Source: Amblyornis subalaris
Taxonomy: Eukaryota; Chordata; Aves; Passeriformes; Ptilonorhynchidae
Length of the DNA: 64,000 nt
Assembly: GCA_018881555.1 (NCBI GenBank)
Contig: JACAXG010000112.1
Coordinates: forward strand, 744,001-808,000
Reading direction: 5' to 3'
Below the pieces are notes generated by a model. It had not been told where the DNA came from, did no database searches, and saw only the letters and a program-made list of their open reading frames with translations. Below are positions 1 to 12,647 of the stretch, one piece after another (the stretch's first letter is position 1; every line of letters begins with the position of its first letter). The position numbers and the translations under genes are program-made.

Positions 1-3000
1 GTCTGGGTTTTTGTCTCCCCACAAATTGGCTTTCTACAGCCAATCCTGGCAGAGTAGATTTTCTAAAGTAGAGTAATTCATTGTATTTTAAGACCTGAAT
101 CTTCTACCATATCGTCAGAGAAAGACTCATCCTTTGAGGACTGTCTGGCAGAATTGAGGACTTAATATATTTACGAGTGCAAAAAGGAAGATGTTTTTAT
201 TATAAATTTATTCTAAATGGTAAGTGATACTTGATGATGTATTGTTATTATTATTGTTTGATGAGGAGGAGGAGGAGGAGGAAGAGGAGGAGGAGGAGAA
301 GGTGGAGGAGGCTTTTAACCAAGGAAGGATACGTAAAACTGTTTCCATCTTGATTTCATTTTGAAGACTTCTAGTCACTTTTTCACGTATATAATTATGG
401 AAATTAAATTAATGTAGAAATAATATTTTCAAATTATATGCCAAACTCAAATGACCATAAGCACAGTGTAGAATCTTATTTTATGTGATTTAATTATAAA
501 ATTTAATTTCTATAATATGAATTTGATTTTGGTTTTCATAGAATGCTTTCAAATTGTCTCTGACTGTCATCTGGCCTTTATTATGGTTACATGTTTATTA
601 CTCCTTTCAGAAACAGTTCATCTAACTCATTCCTTGATAAAAAAATAAATTAATAGTACAGTAATGTATAGACTTATGTAATAAATACGTGCTTTCTCTT
701 TATCTGCCTAGTGATATATATTGTAACTAGCTTGTGAAGTGGAATTGGGAGACAGACTGNTGTGTTGCTCGACTGATTATTGTTATACATGGTTAACCCT
801 TTACTTGTGCTGCTTTCCCATGGTTATGTTGCTTTCATTTCTTACATATGCTATAATACGTTAAATCAAAATAAGATCTAAATAAAACCAAATCAGCCAT
901 GCAAATGATCATCAGTATGACAATANGCTTATTAATACCCTGTTTTTCTATATTTCAATTAAATATTTTAAATTATAGTAAAGACCTATATTATGTTTAC
1001 TTTTCATGTCAAAATCAACTATATTTCTTCACCAGAACACAGAATAATACAGTATGAGACCCAGAGACAGAGATGAAGTCCTTCTCAGGAGTTCTTGATT
1101 TCAGCAGACTTCAGGAAAATACTTTAAGTTTGATATTTCTAAAGCATTAAGCTCGCTCTTTCTTAAAGTTTTTTTTTTTCCATGTTCTTATTTAAAGAAT
1201 TAAAGAGAACACAAGAAAGGAATATGTTTATATTTAATTTCATTGTAAATACTTTAACTACTCTGCTATATGAGTTGTACACTTCCAGCGGGATCTAAAA
1301 TCTCAAAACTAATCACACAGAACACCTCTACATACTGAGGTTTGGTCATAAACAGAAGGACCTGAACTTGAAACACTAAACAAATTACATGCCACTTTTC
1401 TTGTAATTATTCTTTTAATTTTGCGAAAGTGACTTTTTCTTGTTTGCTCTTGACTTTTTTAAAAAAATGTTATTTTATTTTTTATTCATTTTGTAGATTC
1501 ATTAAGCTGTTTTTATTTCTACATATTTTATTACTGGGTTCTCCAAGATAATAATCTAATGTGTGACTCAAATTATACCAAGATGGCACCAAGATCCTCA
1601 AGAAAAAGAAGCCAAACAACAACATGAGAGTGGAATTACTGACANTATAACATCTAAGGAGAACAAAGCAAAGGACATCAGATTTGGAGACTGTACGTAA
1701 TCAACAGTTATTGTAAATAAGCTATACACCCCTCATCCAATTTAATACAAATTCAAGCTATTTCTCTATATTTAGCAGTTATCCTATTTTCTATAGTATA
1801 AAAATAAGAGTGGTTAGGAGAAGATTTTAGTTTTCCTTAAAATTCAGTTGAACATGTATGCTTCTTTAACCTTCTAAGTCTTAATTTTTATTGTCTCTAA
1901 AAGCAAGTTGTTCACTCATGAACAACCCACTCAGAGATATGTGATTATAGTTATTCTGTGACTATAAAGCAGAAAAGCAGATATTAACATTTTCTATTAG
2001 AAACAAAAGTATTTTGTNAGTGTTCTATGGAAAAGAATTTTTTTTTAATACTGGTAAATAATGTTTTTACATTTCATTTTCTTTTGTATAAATAAATATT
2101 TTACAACTCTGCATAAAGCAGCCATATACTGATGTGTGTGCATTAGTATACCACCTCTGAAAGAGGTTCAGAATATGGTAAGAACTAAAAAAAACCTTGA
2201 AGTTAAAACTGAATCAGTAGGAAATGCAGAGCTCAGAAGGAAAAGCACAGGATGAAATGCCTCCATCTCTTGCTTCTTAAAAAAATGAATGACGGGATCA
2301 ACATGAGTTCACCATCAAAGGCTTTACAATACCTGAATAGGAACTGAAGCAACTTAGCAAATAGGAGCTATTATAGACAGAGCTTTTGCAATCCTGTGAG
2401 GGTGGGTGTTAGGGAAAATATTTCTACCTGTTACAATTTCATTAAGTTTAAAACCTTGTATAAATAAAACCAAAGGTATGAAATTTTCTTCTGTGCTTAA
2501 ATGAATGGTTTGTGTGGAGATGAATTTCCTTCACCCACCAAAAGTAAGGTTTTAAGGTTTTAAGTCAAAGACACACTGGTGCAGAAAGTTCTATGGACCT
2601 TTCAAAACAGGACTTTATCATTTGAAATGGCTGTTCCACGCAGTTGTGAATATAAGTTCCAATTGTTTTGTTGATGAATGGTGAAAAGAGTCAGATTCTT
2701 TTTCACAGAGGAAACACAGTCAATGTTTGAATTATCGTTCTCTTTCTTCTGGCTACATTGCTAGTTTGGTTAAAATCATCAATAATTACAATGTATACAG
2801 TTCTCTGACAAGAGGATTTTAACAGAATTTGATGAAAATATATGTATGTTATTATTCACAATAACAATAAATATTTGATCCTTACAAATGTTATGAATTA
2901 CTTATTTCTGAACATTTTCTTAATCGCTTTTAGCCTGAACCCTAANCTGAAAGGTCCCCTCCTTTCTAAGTCCACCAAGTGATTTGTTCTGGAAATTATG

Positions 3001-3999
3001 TTAGAACTGATTCCCATACTTGCTAAATGGATTTATATCTATAAAAATGAATTCTGTACACTGAAGTGTTGTTTAAGCATTAAGGCTCTAAACAGATGGA
3101 GTCATGAAATTTGAGCAGGCTAGCAAGCCCTCAGGCCTAGTCCTCTTCATCTTCAGAAAAGAAACAGAACTTCAAATAAATTCTGAAAAAGGATGGGAAA
3201 AAGATAGTCTACAGTATTACAGCACAAATAAATTACTATCCTAATTGAAAAGTAAATTTTTGCCCTGTTTACTCCCAACTCAGCTGTGCTGGATTCAGAA
3301 GGAAGCAGTCGTACTGCAATGAAGCTCTTGTGCGTACAGATGGCTGTGTCTCCTTATAGGCACAAACAGCTGTACCCATCCTTTGCAATCATATCAGCAC
3401 TTTCTACTAATTATCTTTTCAATGCACTCTGATTATTCTCAGTTCTTCACACTAGAAAGCCATGGAGGTTTATTTTTTGTTCCTTCTGTAGAATTCATTT
3501 AATGTTCAAAGTTTGATTGTGCATGCATGCCACACATACTTACACAGAAATTGTGAATGTGCACGGGAACAGCACAAGGTTACTACTGAACACAGGAAAT
3601 TTTCAAAACCTATATAGTTGCCTGCCTAGCAAACACTTGTGTTATGAAAATTATAGTATTTTAATGATTTTTTTTAAATTATGCCAGTTGAAATCTTTGC
3701 AAACTAAAAAAGCAAGGCAGGGGGTGGGGGAAACACCATATATACATATGAGTCTGTAGCTAGCTATGCAGATTAGATAAGAAAATATATTTTGCTAGAA
3801 AACTACTATATTTTCCTCTTCAGGTTAGAAATAGAATAAATTACAGTATAAAATCAAATTCTGAGTGATGAAGGTTTATGATAGTCTTTTCTGATGAGGA
3901 GTCCAAAATAAATCTGCTAAAGAAGTCCTTACACTTTTTATTTAATTTGCCTGAGTAATTTACTCAGCATACAAAGGAAGAGCTAGGAAAAAAATCAAT
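1..3999. other. AT-rich unique DNA, no gene recognised
   Basis: Apart from the GAG microsatellite at 262-312, this stretch shows no repeat family, splice-flanked frame or RNA gene that I can recognise. The longest frame (3517-3759, plus strand, 80 codons) has no domain character and AT-driven composition, so it is treated as chance. Several isolated N bases occur (for example 760, 926, 1645, 2018, 2946). Confidence 0.6.
262..312. repeat. (GAG)n/(GGA)n purine microsatellite
   Basis: About 50 bases of nearly pure GAG triplets, interrupted by single GAA and GGTG variants. It is all-purine on the plus strand. It sits in AT-rich DNA and just follows a short ATT-repeat stretch near 245-256. Such tracts are often length-polymorphic and can form triplex structures, but nothing here indicates a function. 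Confidence 0.9.
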
Positions 4000-4003
4000 A
4001 AAA

Positions 4004-4062
<59 letters not shown>

Positions 4063-4080
4063 CAACAACAACAACAACAA
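4004..4080. repeat. Compound (AAT)n-(AAC)n microsatellite
   Basis: Roughly 18 uninterrupted AAT units (4004-4059) run directly into about 8 AAC units (4057-4080). On the minus strand this gives a meaningless poly-leucine frame. The tract lies about 30 bp beyond the 3' tail of the minus-strand SINE at 4113-4237, so it may have grown near the retroposon's insertion site. It should be highly polymorphic. Confidence 0.95.
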
Positions 4081-4112
4081 TAAAGAGAGATAGAAGTTCC
4101 TCAAAAAATATA

Positions 4113-4237
4113 TCACAGAATCACAGAATATTCTGAGTTGGAAGTGACCCACAAGGATTCTCAAGTACAGTTCTTAAGCGAATGGCCCATACAGGGATCG
4201 ACCCCACAACCTTGGTGTTATTACCACCATGCTATGC
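4113..4237 (-). mobile_element. tRNA-Ile/CR1 composite SINE (TguSINE1-like), 5'-truncated
   Basis: Read on the minus strand, the element begins inside a tRNA-Ile-like sequence. It has the anticodon-arm region (GTGGTAATAAC), the variable region (CCAAGG) and a T-arm/B-box (GGTCGATCCC at 4194-4204), and ends near TATGGGCCA. The tRNA part is followed by a short linker and then a CR1-type 3' end with GGGTCACTTCCAACTC and the octamer tail ATTCTGTGATTCTGTG (4113-4128). This tRNA-Ile head plus CR1 tail is the known architecture of TguSINE1, which is mobilised by the CR1 machinery in passerine birds. The D-arm/A-box half of the tRNA is missing, so the copy lacks half its internal Pol III promoter. It is a fossil, not a functional tRNA gene. 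The family name is my recognition and has not been checked against a library. Confidence 0.8.
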
Positions 4238-4239
4238 TT

Positions 4240-7200
4240 GTCACCAATGAACGTCACAAAAGGTGGGTGTCAAACTAGCAAAGGGTTCAATATCTCAATT
4301 AATCTCCTTAAAGAAACAGAAAAAAAATTGTTTAGACAAATATATAGCAAGTGTTTCTTTAGGTACTTGTACCTGAGCAAATTATCATGTTCTTGATAAC
4401 NGTGGTATATTAACTACAACAACTACAGATGTTTTTAGCTAGTCAGCATTCAGATGATATCCTCTGTTGTTGTTAAAGCTTGTGTATTTAAACTATGAGG
4501 AGAAGTTAACCTCAGGTGGAAAACTTCATGTTGTTTTGGTAAGTGGTGACAGGAACAATTTCACATCTGAAAAATTAATAGAAAAGATGAAAAGAATTAA
4601 TCTCATAGAGCTATGGGAAAANGTTCTGTGTTATGCAGTTTATTATCCTTATGCTTAAATTAACTCCTTTCTTCTTTCATCTGGGTTGATATGTCATAAT
4701 TATGACACTAATGAAGCAATACAGATTGCTGTGTTTATGCTATAAATCTAATATCCAGAAAACATGGTTACCAAGACCCAGTACTGAGATTTAACGATTT
4801 GACAAAAGAACTGCTGATGTTTCAACAAGTCTGTTATGTATCCTGTAATTTTTATAATGAAATAAATATCCAGTTGAGAATGATGATAAAATAAGCCTAT
4901 TCTCTGAAAAAAATGTAGCTATGAAGTTCAAATTCTATTGTCTCCTGATGGTGCAATAAGTAAAAATATTTATTTTTTTTGCCTTCACTTAAGTTTTTAT
5001 GACTGGAATCTTCAAGAGTAAGGTATATAATATCTTTTAACACAGCATCACCATTAAGAACTTTAATGACCTTAACTTACTTACCACTTTTGTTCATGAA
5101 GTTTGTGCAAGAGAGTAATGTTCCAAATCTGCAATGNTTTTACAGCTTATAATACTTATAGAGGAATTGTGTTTAAATTCAACTTATTACCTCACCTCTG
5201 AATAAGTTTTTAATTGAAGGGTCTTAAAAGAAAACCACATAAAAAGTTCTCCTGTAGTAGAATGTAGTAACATTGTTACTGGTTGAAAAGCAGAGATTTT
5301 ACATATTGGAATGCTTTTAGAAAAAAAAAATCTAATTTTTGTGCAGTGTTTTGTACAAATTAAATTGTAAAGCATTCCTTCAAATTTCTTTCCCATCCTC
5401 CAGCCCGAAGTGGGATCATACTGTTTACCCAGCCCCCTCTTCTGCCAAATTGACTGTCATAAAAATACAATCATTTAGATGCTCTTTTCTTCAAGATTCT
5501 CATACATCGAACTCTTCATTTCCACTACTCAAAGCTATTGTCAAAGCTACAGCAGAAAACCCCAAACCTTGGCTTGTATTTAGATGAAGAATGGCAATAG
5601 CTACCACTACGCACACTTTCAAACATATAAAATATACCCCATGACCCTCATGCCAGTATGGGTTACAGTGCTGAGCTTTGGACACCCAGATTTACTTATG
5701 TTACCATCTGGACAATTCACAAATCTGAAGTTTGTCATTGTAATGCAAATTATAAGAAATAGACTCCTAGAGAGTAGGATATCTGCATACCACCAAGGTT
5801 TGCCAGATTAAAAAATGTGTGATAATATATATGTGTAAATATACTTGTATGTAAGGGCATCTGATAGGTGTATTTTGTCCGAGTACAGAAAATCCATGGG
5901 TATTTGTCCAGATGTTTCCCAACAAAGCTATATTTACACAGTCGTCTTAGTTAAAAATAAGCTAAATTCCATTAAAAGGATGCTTGTATAGCAGATATTT
6001 AAGTTCCAGTGGTTTAAATTTGCAACACCACTGAAGTGATTCCTTAATAAAAGATCTATGCAATTCTGCATTACTTTTTTGTTAAAACTAAAATTCAGCG
6101 AAATTTCATGGAACTTTGACTTATCTAGGGGAAAAAAACCACCAAACATTAGCATAGTCTCTAATCTCAAGTGCCCAAGAAAAGTCTACAATTTGTGACA
6201 CAAGAATGCAGCTTCTTTTTCCTGATCTGAACATAAATTTTAGTAGGAGCAACTTCTCAGATTCTTAAGTCTGATGTTTCCTTTTTGATCTTATTTGTCT
6301 GACAGAAGCCTACAATCTAATTCCAAGTCGGAACATCACGTGTCAGCATTTTATTACTTTTTAAATCATGTGGTAAAAATGGTGATGTAGAAGACAGTGT
6401 CAGAAGAATGGAAGAAAAATAATGAAAGTCTAAACAAGAAAATGCATAATTAGTTCTGAGAATGTTTCAGCTTTCCTTTAGATATTCAGATGTTATTCAA
6501 TTTTTCTTCCTCCCCCAGGCACAATGACAGCAAGACTGGGCTTTAAACAAGATCACAGAGGGAGGCATTAATAGGTTTCATTCTGGCATATCCTGCACTT
6601 GGAATGAGGGCTTGTCCCTAGGATGAACCTGCACCATGAAATCCAGTGTCTTCTAAGTTTAATTCCAGAAGTGGGAAAGAATAAAAATTTTTTAAACGTG
6701 AAAGATTTTAACTTCTGGATACTATTTATTTAAGGTATAGTTTAGCAAAGACTGCTGTCTGCTTTACACAAAAGCAAACAACAATTCTGCATATGAACAT
6801 TCCTATCTGCCATTTTTCATGCAACGATGTGTATTATAAGAAGTTTTTATTTCAGGTTGCACATATGGGTAGGAATAAAAGAGTGTGTCAGTAATGACAT
6901 TCCAAATAATGGTGTTCACAGGCATGTTAAAAGCCTGAACGCAGGACAGGTTCGTTTTTTTTTACAAGCTAGAGTTGATGGCTCCAAAGAAATATATTCT
7001 GTACCCTTGTCAGAAGTTTTCTGGCATGTTTTAGATACAAATTATATATGAGTAGTTACAAACACTTTGCTTTCTATAAACTCAGTATTTGTTGTCCTCA
7101 GACAATTCATTATTTATGGTTAAACTGTACACATTTCCTCAAAAATGACAACTACATGTGTTTCCTAGAAACAATTCTGCTCAAAAATATAAGCAGAAAG

Positions 7201-7695
7201 TGAAAAAAAAAAGTAAAAAGCAAACAAAATGCTGTGAGAGGGGGAAGGGGGAAAACCCCAACTATTTGNTTTAAATCTGCAAAGAAATTAGTAAGACAAA
7301 TGAAGACATGTAAGACAGACCGGAATGAAACACACATTTTTAAAGATTATATAACATAAATCATATCAAGAGAAAAAATATTAAAAGCTGACATATAAAT
7401 TATGTTCCAAATAAATGTTTTTGATTCAACAGATACAATTGACAGTGCACAAATTTCCTAAAATCTATGGAAGAGCTTTTCAGAAGTGTATTATCAGATA
7501 GGGTATANAATTATCTTTTTTTTCCATAAACCTGTTATTATTTGATGTGTAGACATTGGCTTTAAAATAAATTCAGATTCTATATAAGAAATAGTGTGGT
7601 ACTGATATCAATGAACACTTATGGTTTTCTGGCTTAGATCACTTGGCTGGGTTTATTTGCTAATGTAAATGAGAACTTAAGTCTTGTTTCACCAT
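4240..7695. other. AT-rich unique DNA, no gene recognised
   Basis: No repeat family or RNA gene was recognised. Short open frames on both strands between 5187 and 6170 overlap one another and lack domains or splice context, so they are read as chance. The 6480-6660 stretch is somewhat more balanced in composition, but I cannot assign it. Confidence 0.55.
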
Positions 7696-7697
7696 AT

Positions 7698-7756
7698 GGT
7701 TGCACTCAATAATCTTTGAGGTCTTTTTCAAACTTAACAATTCTATGATTCTATAA
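7698..7756 (+). mobile_element. CR1 LINE 3' tail fragment
   Basis: About 60 bp resembling the extreme 3' end of avian CR1: a TTTGAGGTCTTTTTCAAAC block, then the tail ATTCTATGATTCTATAATC. The 5' part is absent, which is usual for CR1 because reverse transcription starts at the 3' end and commonly aborts early. It lies about 85 bp upstream of the LTR at 7840. Confidence 0.75.
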
Positions 7757-7964
7757 TCTTATTTATTAATACATCTGCTGATAACTTTTGCTCAAGCAGG
7801 TATGATGATCATCCATTTATTCTTGAACTGGTTTCATGGTGTTCTGGGTTAGTTATATATTCTATTACCACCCACAAAAGCTGGATAAATTTCATAATTA
7901 CACACCTGGGACTCCTTATCAGAACTNAGATAAGCACTCCAGCCGACAGCAAGCACCACCCACC

Positions 7965-8050
7965 CTGGTTATCTGATCTCAGCTAATGGCCCATTAGCAC
8001 CNCCCAGCTGATTATCTGATCCAAGTTAATGGCCCAGTAGCNCCACCCAG
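7965..8050 (+). repeat. 43-bp tandem duplication in LTR U3
   Basis: Two adjacent 43-bp units (7965-8007 and 8008-8050) share CTG.TTATCTGATC, AATGGCCCA.TAGC and CCCAG, with a handful of substitutions and one N in each copy. Direct repeats in U3 are commonly enhancer duplications in retroviral LTRs. Each unit carries TTATCTGATC, which contains a GATA-type TATC core. A regulatory role is inferred, not shown. Confidence 0.85.
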
Positions 8051-8234
8051 CCTGACTGATTAGCCTGAACCCCATCGGAGGACCCCGGATCATCTCTGAG
8101 ACCCGTCGGGAGCATCTCGGAGGACCCTAGGGCTCCTCCAAGCTCATTACCGACGCAACCAATAGAACATCGGGAAGATCCTCTTCCATTGTGAAAGTCC
8201 CTGCCCCTGAGGAGGTGCCAGCCAAGAAGCACAA

Positions 8235-8242
8235 CATAAAAG
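8235..8242 (+). promoter_or_regulatory. TATA-like box of the LTR
   Basis: CATAAAAG lies in the expected position between the U3 repeats and the polyadenylation signal of the LTR at 7840-8616. It is the best candidate for the LTR core promoter. Activity is unknown. Confidence 0.5.
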
Positions 8243-8529
8243 AAGGGTTTTGGATGGGAGAAGATATCCTCGGCTTGACAGGACTCTGCTCTCGGGACTC
8301 CACTCCACGCCTCGGATTTGGATTCAGCTAGCTACTCCACTCCTCGGAATTGGACTCAGCTACTCCACTATACTACCGAGACTGGACTACCAGGCCTTCC
8401 AGCAGGACCAGTGCCTAACTGGACTGCACAGCTACCACCCTGGTCAACAGGGTGTCAGGTTGTACTGTGACTCTGTCGGTTTGTTTAAGCCCGTGTTTCT
8501 GTATTACTGCATTTATTTTAAACTTTTTT

Positions 8530-8535
8530 ATTAAA
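8530..8535 (+). terminator. LTR polyadenylation signal (ATTAAA)
   Basis: ATTAAA followed by a T-rich segment, 81-86 bp before the LTR 3' end. This matches the R region of the LTR and supports its plus orientation. Confidence 0.55.
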
Positions 8536-8619
8536 ATTGTAATTTTGACCTAAAATCTCTCGAGGTATTCGGTGTGGGGTTAATTTCCCGTGCTAGTTTA
8601 CAGCCAAACCAGCACACAT

Positions 8620-11600
8620 GTACGACAGATATAAGGGAGAAAGGTGTACNCTAGCTTTTCCTGCTATAAAGAATTTTTACTTCCTCTCCTACAGGGTGGC
8701 ACCTTTATGGAAGTTAAATGTTATGTTCCGGATGCTGGAATATCTAGGGAAGTTTTGCATGTGAACAAAAATAATATGTTTAGAAAATCTATGTCAGAAA
8801 ATTTGTCCCAAATAAGCCTAAAGAGATTCATTAGATCACAGTAATGAGGACTTTCCCCCAAATTGGTGATCTATTGAATTGTGCTTGCGGAGGGCATTGT
8901 GATAGATAACTTGATTTAAATGCCATTATACTTTAAGTAAACTGTAAGGCATTGTAAAACTCTATTTCTCATAATAATTTTTTAGATGAATTTTAAACTA
9001 TTTTATATTTTCTCTGAGCCTTTTGAAAGGCAGAGAGTTCTCCTTAAAAAAAATAAACAACAAAACAAAACCAACAAAAACCCCTAAACCAAAACAAAAA
9101 AAAGGGAAAAAACCCCAAGCAAACAAACAAATAAACAAATCAAACCAAAAAGCCGATTGTTGGTTTTGAGATGGAAAATACTGGATGAAAATTTGGTCTG
9201 GACAAAGGGAAAAATAGGAAAAGTAGGAATATTTTTTTCCATATTTCTCTTATGTTTTAATCTGCTGCTAGTCTTACTAGCTATATCCATAGTTACATAA
9301 AACAATGGTCCTTTCCAAACTTACTGTGCATTGAATAAGAAAATTTATACTAAGAACTTTTTTCCTTATTTTAAATGTGTACTGCTACGTTGACATAAAT
9401 GAAGAAGAATAAAGCTACGTGGAGTATAGAATACCATTTTATCGGTTTTTGCAGAGGGCACAAGAGAAAAATTGACGGTTCTTTTGTCTGTGAAAAAGTT
9501 GCTAACTTGTTCTATCACGTCATTTTACACCAAAAACATTGGTGTATTACGGAAATTGCAACTAGATATTCAGAGAAAGCATGTATCAGACATTCCAATT
9601 CAGGAGTGACCTGGAGACAGAGAGATGGTCAAGGAAAATTTTTCACTTTAAATAAATCCTTGCAGTGTTAAAGCTAGTAATTTTTTCTATTTTCAGCACA
9701 AATACTGGAATACTAAGTAATAAAATATTGGGAGCCGAAAAATCTGGAAAACTGAAATGCTAACCACTGTGGCTGCTATATTGTTTTCATCATCTCTCTC
9801 CCTCCATTACANTTAAGGGGATGCTCATCTATATCTGGACTCCATCCAGATTTAGTCAGCAGGCATCTGAGGTACTCCCAGGTTCTCATGGGATATCATA
9901 GATACCACAATAAGCAACGGTGATGAATAATTTCCCTGTTTGAATAACTTTCATCTTCAGTGTAGAACTTAAACTATCTAAACAGAATCAAACTATAATT
10001 CACAAATCATAATATGTTCTTATGTTCTCAAATAGTGCTCATCAGTGTACATCTGAAATACGAAACCCTCATGGCTTCTTGTTTTGTTGTTCTCTTTTTT
10101 CCCTGTGAAAGCATATTTCGGTACTCCATTTTTCCACTTGTGCTTTAGACAAGAAAGTGACATGAAAGAGGACATTCTGAAAGGGTTCACTGGTGGATAT
10201 ATCAACAGCAAATGTGTATCACATCTGGAAACTTCCTCACAAAGGTTATCTGAGTATTCTTAGTAAGTTAGGCTAAAGCAAAATAGAAATATGACACAGC
10301 CTCATAAAAGTAATCTGGAAATTTCTGAGTAGATGCTATTCAAAGATTAGGCACTCTATATTGGAAGAATAAACTGAGGAAGCCTTTGTCACACAGGGAT
10401 GATTTAACTTCCTGCAACGCACTTGCAGAAGCCATGTTTAAGAAATGACTAGCAGATGGAAAGAAATATTTTTTGGTCTTGTCTCCTTGACCTGCTAAGC
10501 CAAGGACAAAGAGGGAGTTAAAAAAAGAAAAAAAAATTCTATCAAATATGTATTTCAAATATGGTTTAAAGTCTAGAGGCTTTTCATAGAACATAAAGCA
10601 ATAGCTGCATTTGTATAGACAGCACAAACAGAAAATTAGGAATGGGAATTCATGAGCATCTTTTCTATATAAGAAAGTTTCTTTACTCCAAAACAAATTC
10701 TGCATGGAGTCAAGATCTATATATTTGACCTTGAACAANACTCACTACCTTTACTTATCATTTTCAAGATCAAAATCTTTTAGATTTCTTTAAGATTTCT
10801 GCATAAATTATTTGAACCATCACAAACATGCAAAATGGTATGTTTAAAATCTACTTTTAGGAAAACTCTAGTGCCACATGAAAGAACCACAATTATGATC
10901 ATCTAGTCCACGTAGAAAGTTTAGTATTAAGGGACAGTTTAACCATATATGTTTAAGGGTATAGCATGTTTGTCTGTTGGTCTAATATAAACTAAGTAGA
11001 TAAAGCCATCATCATTCAAGGTCACATCTACATATTATTTATATACTTATAATTGATTTAATCAACATGACAGTAACTGCCATTATAGTTGTGNTTTTTT
11101 TTTCAAAAAGCAAAGATATAGTGCCTATAAGGAAGAAACTTCATGTTTTCAGGGCAAAGTAGAAATATGACTTTGCATGATTCAGTAAGTAGGGCAATAA
11201 TCTCCAAAAGGCTAACTGTAGTTTAGAAAGAAATAAAAGAAGAAAAAACACCCTCACTGACAGGATGTTAACCCATGGCTACAAGAAAATAGAAGTGATG
11301 ATACAAGGAAATCCAAGCATTGTTTCAAAGACTAAAAAATACTTTAGTTTCTAAGACAATAAAAAGATGCTTTAAAGTAATTTGAAAGTATGGTCATTTA
11401 AATAAATCACTTGTGGCAGCAAAGTTAAATGACTTTTTCAAGATTAATCCATAATCAAAATGGCACATCCTCCCTGCATCAAAACCACAAAAATATTGTT
11501 GTTGTTGTTAAGTGATCGATAAATATGAGCTCATAATTAAAGCTTTGGTCTTAAGACACACAAATATAAAAATGTTGATAGGAATTTCTTTTCACTGCTA

Positions 11601-12645
11601 AATAGAAAGCTGAGTGAGCCACTGGATTATGTACGAGATATCAGTAAAACCTTTTTAAGCATAATTAATATTTAAGAGCATTCCAGTGAAATTATTAGAT
11701 CTATGATGTCTACACTCCTTTTAAAATGGTAATATTACTGTTGATTGTGACAGAATTCTGATTTTTCAAACCATTATGTAATATATACTAAAAAAAAAAT
11801 TGGACTTGAAAGCTATTCTAAAATTTTTTCAATCACTTGTCTCTAATCTGCCATATATATATGATACAGAAGTACATCTGAAATACCATCATAAGGAATA
11901 TAATTTTAAAGTTGTGGGAATGCAAAGGCTTTTCTCTGTAAGATGCTAATGTTTATTAGCTTTAGTTTAAAGGATTTTAATAAGTACTTCTGGTATTAAA
12001 ATTTATTTTCTACAGGATGCAATATCATTAAATTTAACATTAATAGCATCAAAAATGGCAATGCCAGAGAAAATTTTAAAGATACATGGTACTTCTATAT
12101 CTTTACCAATATGTTAACATACATGCTAACGATGCATTCCTAGAATTAGAATATGTGTCCTGTATGTTGAAACTTGGTATCTAGCATTTATTAAATATTT
12201 TGTTTACAAAATTAAGATTTTGAAACAAGTGTCAGAAATTACGTAAAACTGATAGTAAAAAAAATTTGAAAGAATTCCAATAAATATATATTCTGAAATA
12301 ATAGACATCATATTTTGAATTTACTTAAGGTTACCATCATCTGATTTGTTCATAGCTCAGAAGATTTTTTTATCTGTATCTGACAAATAGTCATAAATAA
12401 AAGTAAAAATTTGAAAGAAGCCTTGATATTATTTGTTTGTATGAAATGCCTATTGCAGTTGGAGATTCATTAGGTAAATGTGCATGCTGCAGAATATCAT
12501 AATTAATAATTGATTTCTTATTTNTTATTAGAATCTTATTTTTTAATATTTTAAATCCTTTTCTTTTGAATCATCCATTTGAACTACATTAAAGAGTGAA
12601 CTTCATCCATCCATAACACGTGGAACATGAGTTACCTTATGATAA
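8620..12645. other. AT-rich DNA with an A-rich low-complexity tract, no gene recognised
   Basis: No coding or RNA gene was recognised. The longest frame (10340-10738, minus, 132 codons) has no domain signature and is rich in residues encoded by AT-rich codons. A weak GATCATCTAGTCCA match near 10898 recalls CR1 but lacks the surrounding blocks. Confidence 0.55.
9044..9152. repeat. A/C-rich low-complexity tract
   Basis: About 110 bases composed almost wholly of A with scattered C, with irregular AAAC/AAACC units and a run of CAAA units near 9119-9140. No retroposon body is attached upstream, so I do not call it a poly(A) tail. Confidence 0.8.
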
Positions 12646-12647
12646 AC

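Larger units (their letters stand above)
7840..8616 (+). mobile_element. Solo ERVL-type LTR, 777 bp
   Basis: A retroviral LTR without internal sequence. It starts TGTTCTGGGTTAG and ends AAACCAGCACA, so it has TG...CA termini with imperfect terminal inverted repeats. The flanking five bases are CATGG upstream (7835-7839) and CATGT downstream (8617-8621), a target-site duplication with one mismatch. Internal landmarks fit plus-strand U3-R-U5: a tandemly repeated U3 segment (7965-8050), a TATA-like CATAAAAG (8235-8242), and an ATTAAA polyadenylation signal (8530-8535). The composition is far richer in GC than the flanks. A solo LTR is what remains after recombination between the two LTRs of a provirus. 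Three N bases fall within it. Open frames inside it are not genes. Assignment to ERVL rests on terminal sequence style and 5-bp duplication. Confidence 0.8.

Noticed and set aside
3964..4164. Minus-strand frame with about 34 consecutive leucines
   Set aside because: It is the translation of the AAT/AAC microsatellite plus the SINE tail. There is no gene evidence.
4190..4237. A functional tRNA-Ile gene
   Set aside because: Only the 3' half of the tRNA is present, with no D-arm or A-box, and it is fused to a CR1 tail, so it is a SINE.
8026..8534. Open frames on both strands (8026-8232 minus, 8250-8534 plus)
   Set aside because: They lie wholly inside the solo LTR, where the higher GC content lowers stop frequency.
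10340..10738. 132-codon minus-strand frame as a gene
   Set aside because: AT-driven composition, no domain, no splice or start context.
10890..10915. CR1-like block GATCATCTAGTCCA
   Set aside because: An isolated short match without the CR1 tail or neighbouring blocks. It may be chance.
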